From the NCBI GenBank assembly GCA_001304365.1, contig LJNA01000084.1:1-6838 (forward strand): a stretch of 6,838 nucleotides of DNA, given 5' to 3'. Positions within the stretch are counted from its first letter, which is position 1. Each line of letters begins with the position of its first letter. The position numbers were made by a program, and so were the translations under genes. The notes beneath the pieces are model-generated. The model did not search any database and was not told where the DNA came from. It was given only the letters and a program-made list of their open reading frames with translations. The stretch is from Syntrophobacter sp. DG_60 (GTDB lineage: Bacteria; Desulfobacterota; Desulfofervidia; Desulfofervidales; DG-60). Positions 5,939 to 6,838 of the stretch are shown piece after piece.

Positions 5939-6040
5939 CACACAAAGGGGCTGCGCCCCTTTGAAACCCCAAATAAGGCCTTTATTTTTGGGAGTTTGAG
6001 GGGTTTTTACCCCTCAAAGTCTCTAGGAGACACAATCTTA
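5926..6040. repeat. 115-bp nested palindromic element (cloverleaf-like, MITE/REP-like)
   Basis: The ends TAAG-TTGTGTC (5926-5936) and GACACAA-T-CTTA (6029-6040) are inverted repeats pairing over 11 bp with one bulged T. Inside lie three hairpins: a perfect 9-bp stem with a 3-nt loop (CAAAGGGGC at 5943-5951 with 5955-5963), an imperfect central one around GGCC (about 5964-5997), and a perfect 9-bp stem with a 6-nt loop (TTTGAGGGG at 5995-6003 with 6010-6018). The first and third hairpins correspond when one half is reverse-complemented, so the whole is a large imperfect palindrome. It sits upstream of both flanking genes, so a terminator role is unlikely. This architecture suits a small non-autonomous mobile or REP-like element. 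No target-site duplication was evident. Confidence 0.65.
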
Positions 6041-6055
6041 GATTAGTGTTATTAT
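6027..6055 (+). promoter_or_regulatory. Putative promoter of the M1-like peptidase gene
   Basis: GAGACA (6027-6032, 4 of 6 to the -35 consensus), a 17-bp spacer and TATTAT (6050-6055, 5 of 6 to the -10 consensus) lie upstream of the gene. The start would fall near 6062, leaving about 25 nt of leader with a ribosome binding site AGAGGAG at 6071-6077. The -35 uses the right terminal repeat of the nested palindrome, mirroring the acpS promoter on the left side. Confidence 0.45.
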
Positions 6056-6086
6056 AAATAAAAAAAAGAGAGAGGAGTTTTATTAA

Positions 6087-6838
6087 ATGGGGAAAAAATG
6101 GATAATTTTTTTCTTTCTATGCATTTTTTTAAAAAGTCCCTTGATTTTTGCAGCAAAAGACTTCCCTTCGGTTAAGCTTTATATTTCCTTTGATTTATCC
6201 AAACACTCAATAAATGGTAAGGCAGATTATGTTTTGCCCAAAGGGAAAGAAGTTTATATAGAGAAGGGAAACCTCATTTTAGATTCTATCAAACTTGGCG
6301 ATAAGAGCATAAAGCCAGTTATTAAAGATGGTACCTTTAGTGTTATAGCAGATAAGGATAGCAAACTTAATATAAGCTTTGAGGGAAGGTTTTCTCCAGC
6401 CTCTATTAAGACCAGCCAGGGTGAGGCCTTGTCCCAAAATGTCATAGACAAAATGGGCATATGTCTGGTTCAAGGTTGGTTTCCTGCAATAAAAGAGTTG
6501 GCCTATTATGAAATTTCAGCCATTGTTCCAATTGATTTTGAAGCCTTGGCACCATCTGATGATATAGAGGTAAAAACCCTTAAAAAGTCAAAGATTTATA
6601 GGTTTATCTTTCCTTATCCTAGTGAATCCCCAGCGTTTGTAGCTGCTCCTTATTTTATTCAGACTGAAAAGTTTAATGATATATACATCTCCATCTACCT
6701 CCTCTCTAAGGATGAACCCCTGGCAAATCTATATCTTAATAAGACAAAGGAGTTCTTAAATGAATATAGCCAGATGATCGGCCCTTATCCATTTAAGAGG
6801 TTTTCCGTTGTGGAAAATGTCCTTGAAACAGGCCACGC
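6087..6838 (+). CDS. Secreted M1-family metallopeptidase-like protein, N-terminal part
   Basis: An open frame starts at ATG 6087, 9 bp after AGAGGAG, and runs through the window end without a stop, giving 250 visible residues. Residues 1-22 look like a signal peptide: MGKKW, then a hydrophobic stretch to SPLIFAA, with likely cleavage after A21 or A22, so export to the periplasm or envelope is expected. The following beta-rich region (ISFDLSKHSINGKADYVLPKG) resembles the N-terminal domain of M1 aminopeptidases. GWFPAI (about 131-136) and GPYPFKRFSVVENVLETGH (232-250) resemble the approach to the catalytic domain. The usual GAMEN exopeptidase motif seems replaced by a VVENVLETGH version, as in some bacterial M1-like proteins. 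The zinc site HExxH lies beyond the window, so activity cannot be judged. Family assignment is moderately sure. Confidence 0.75.
   Translation, partial: MGKKWIIFFFLCIFLKSPLIFAAKDFPSVKLYISFDLSKHSINGKADYVLPKGKEVYIEKGNLILDSIKLGDKSIKPVIKDGTFSVIADKDSKLNISFEGRFSPASIKTSQGEALSQNVIDKMGICLVQGWFPAIKELAYYEISAIVPIDFEALAPSDDIEVKTLKKSKIYRFIFPYPSESPAFVAAPYFIQTEKFNDIYISIYLLSKDEPLANLYLNKTKEFLNEYSQMIGPYPFKRFSVVENVLETGH

Noticed and set aside
5943..6018. The two GC-rich hairpins as terminators
   Set aside because: They lie in a divergent region upstream of both flanking genes and lack a U-tract after the stems; no transcript is expected to end here.
6254..6473. Two overlapping minus-strand open frames of 64 and 68 codons
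   Set aside because: Both lie antisense to the plus-strand peptidase frame, which has a ribosome binding site, a signal peptide and family resemblance.

Overview
The window reads as an AT-rich chromosomal segment from a Gram-negative, probably anaerobic bacterium. Gene content and order suggest a Desulfobacterota-like (deltaproteobacterial) lineage: acpS, then the bifunctional nnr gene, then tsaE in tight succession is an order I associate with that group. This placement is an inference from gene order and protein flavour, not from a marker-gene tree. Almost all the coding content is housekeeping. There is no CRISPR array, transposase, phage gene or toxin-antitoxin pair in view.

Layout. Positions 1-27 (minus) are the 5' end of a tRNA-Leu that runs off the window. 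A 55-bp AT-rich spacer holds two overlapping back-to-back promoters that share a palindromic -10. To the right, on the plus strand, ribF (FAD synthesis) overlaps by 4 bp a gene for a ModA-like substrate-binding domain protein without a signal peptide. This pair meets the minus-strand gene mtaB stop-to-stop with no spacer. A 327-bp gap upstream of mtaB holds an mtaB promoter, a low-complexity tract and a small family of direct and inverted repeats. Beyond it lies a minus-strand operon, acpS-nnr-tsaE (read right to left), with a 1-bp gap and an 11-bp overlap. A 183-bp divergent intergenic region follows. It is mostly filled by a 115-bp nested palindrome whose two ends overlap the -35 boxes of the outward-facing promoters. 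Last, on the plus strand, comes the 5' part of a secreted M1-family metallopeptidase-like gene cut by the window end.

How the genes relate. RibF makes FMN and FAD. Nnr repairs hydrated NAD(P)H. AcpS arms acyl carrier protein with phosphopantetheine from CoA. TsaE supports synthesis of t6A at position 37 of ANN-decoding tRNAs, and MtaB methylthiolates that same t6A to ms2t6A, so two steps of one tRNA modification pathway are neighbours here. The points most worth a second look are the cytosolic ModA-like protein coupled to ribF, the nested palindrome with promoter elements at both edges, the predicted leaderless start of the acpS operon, and the repeat family between tsaE and mtaB.
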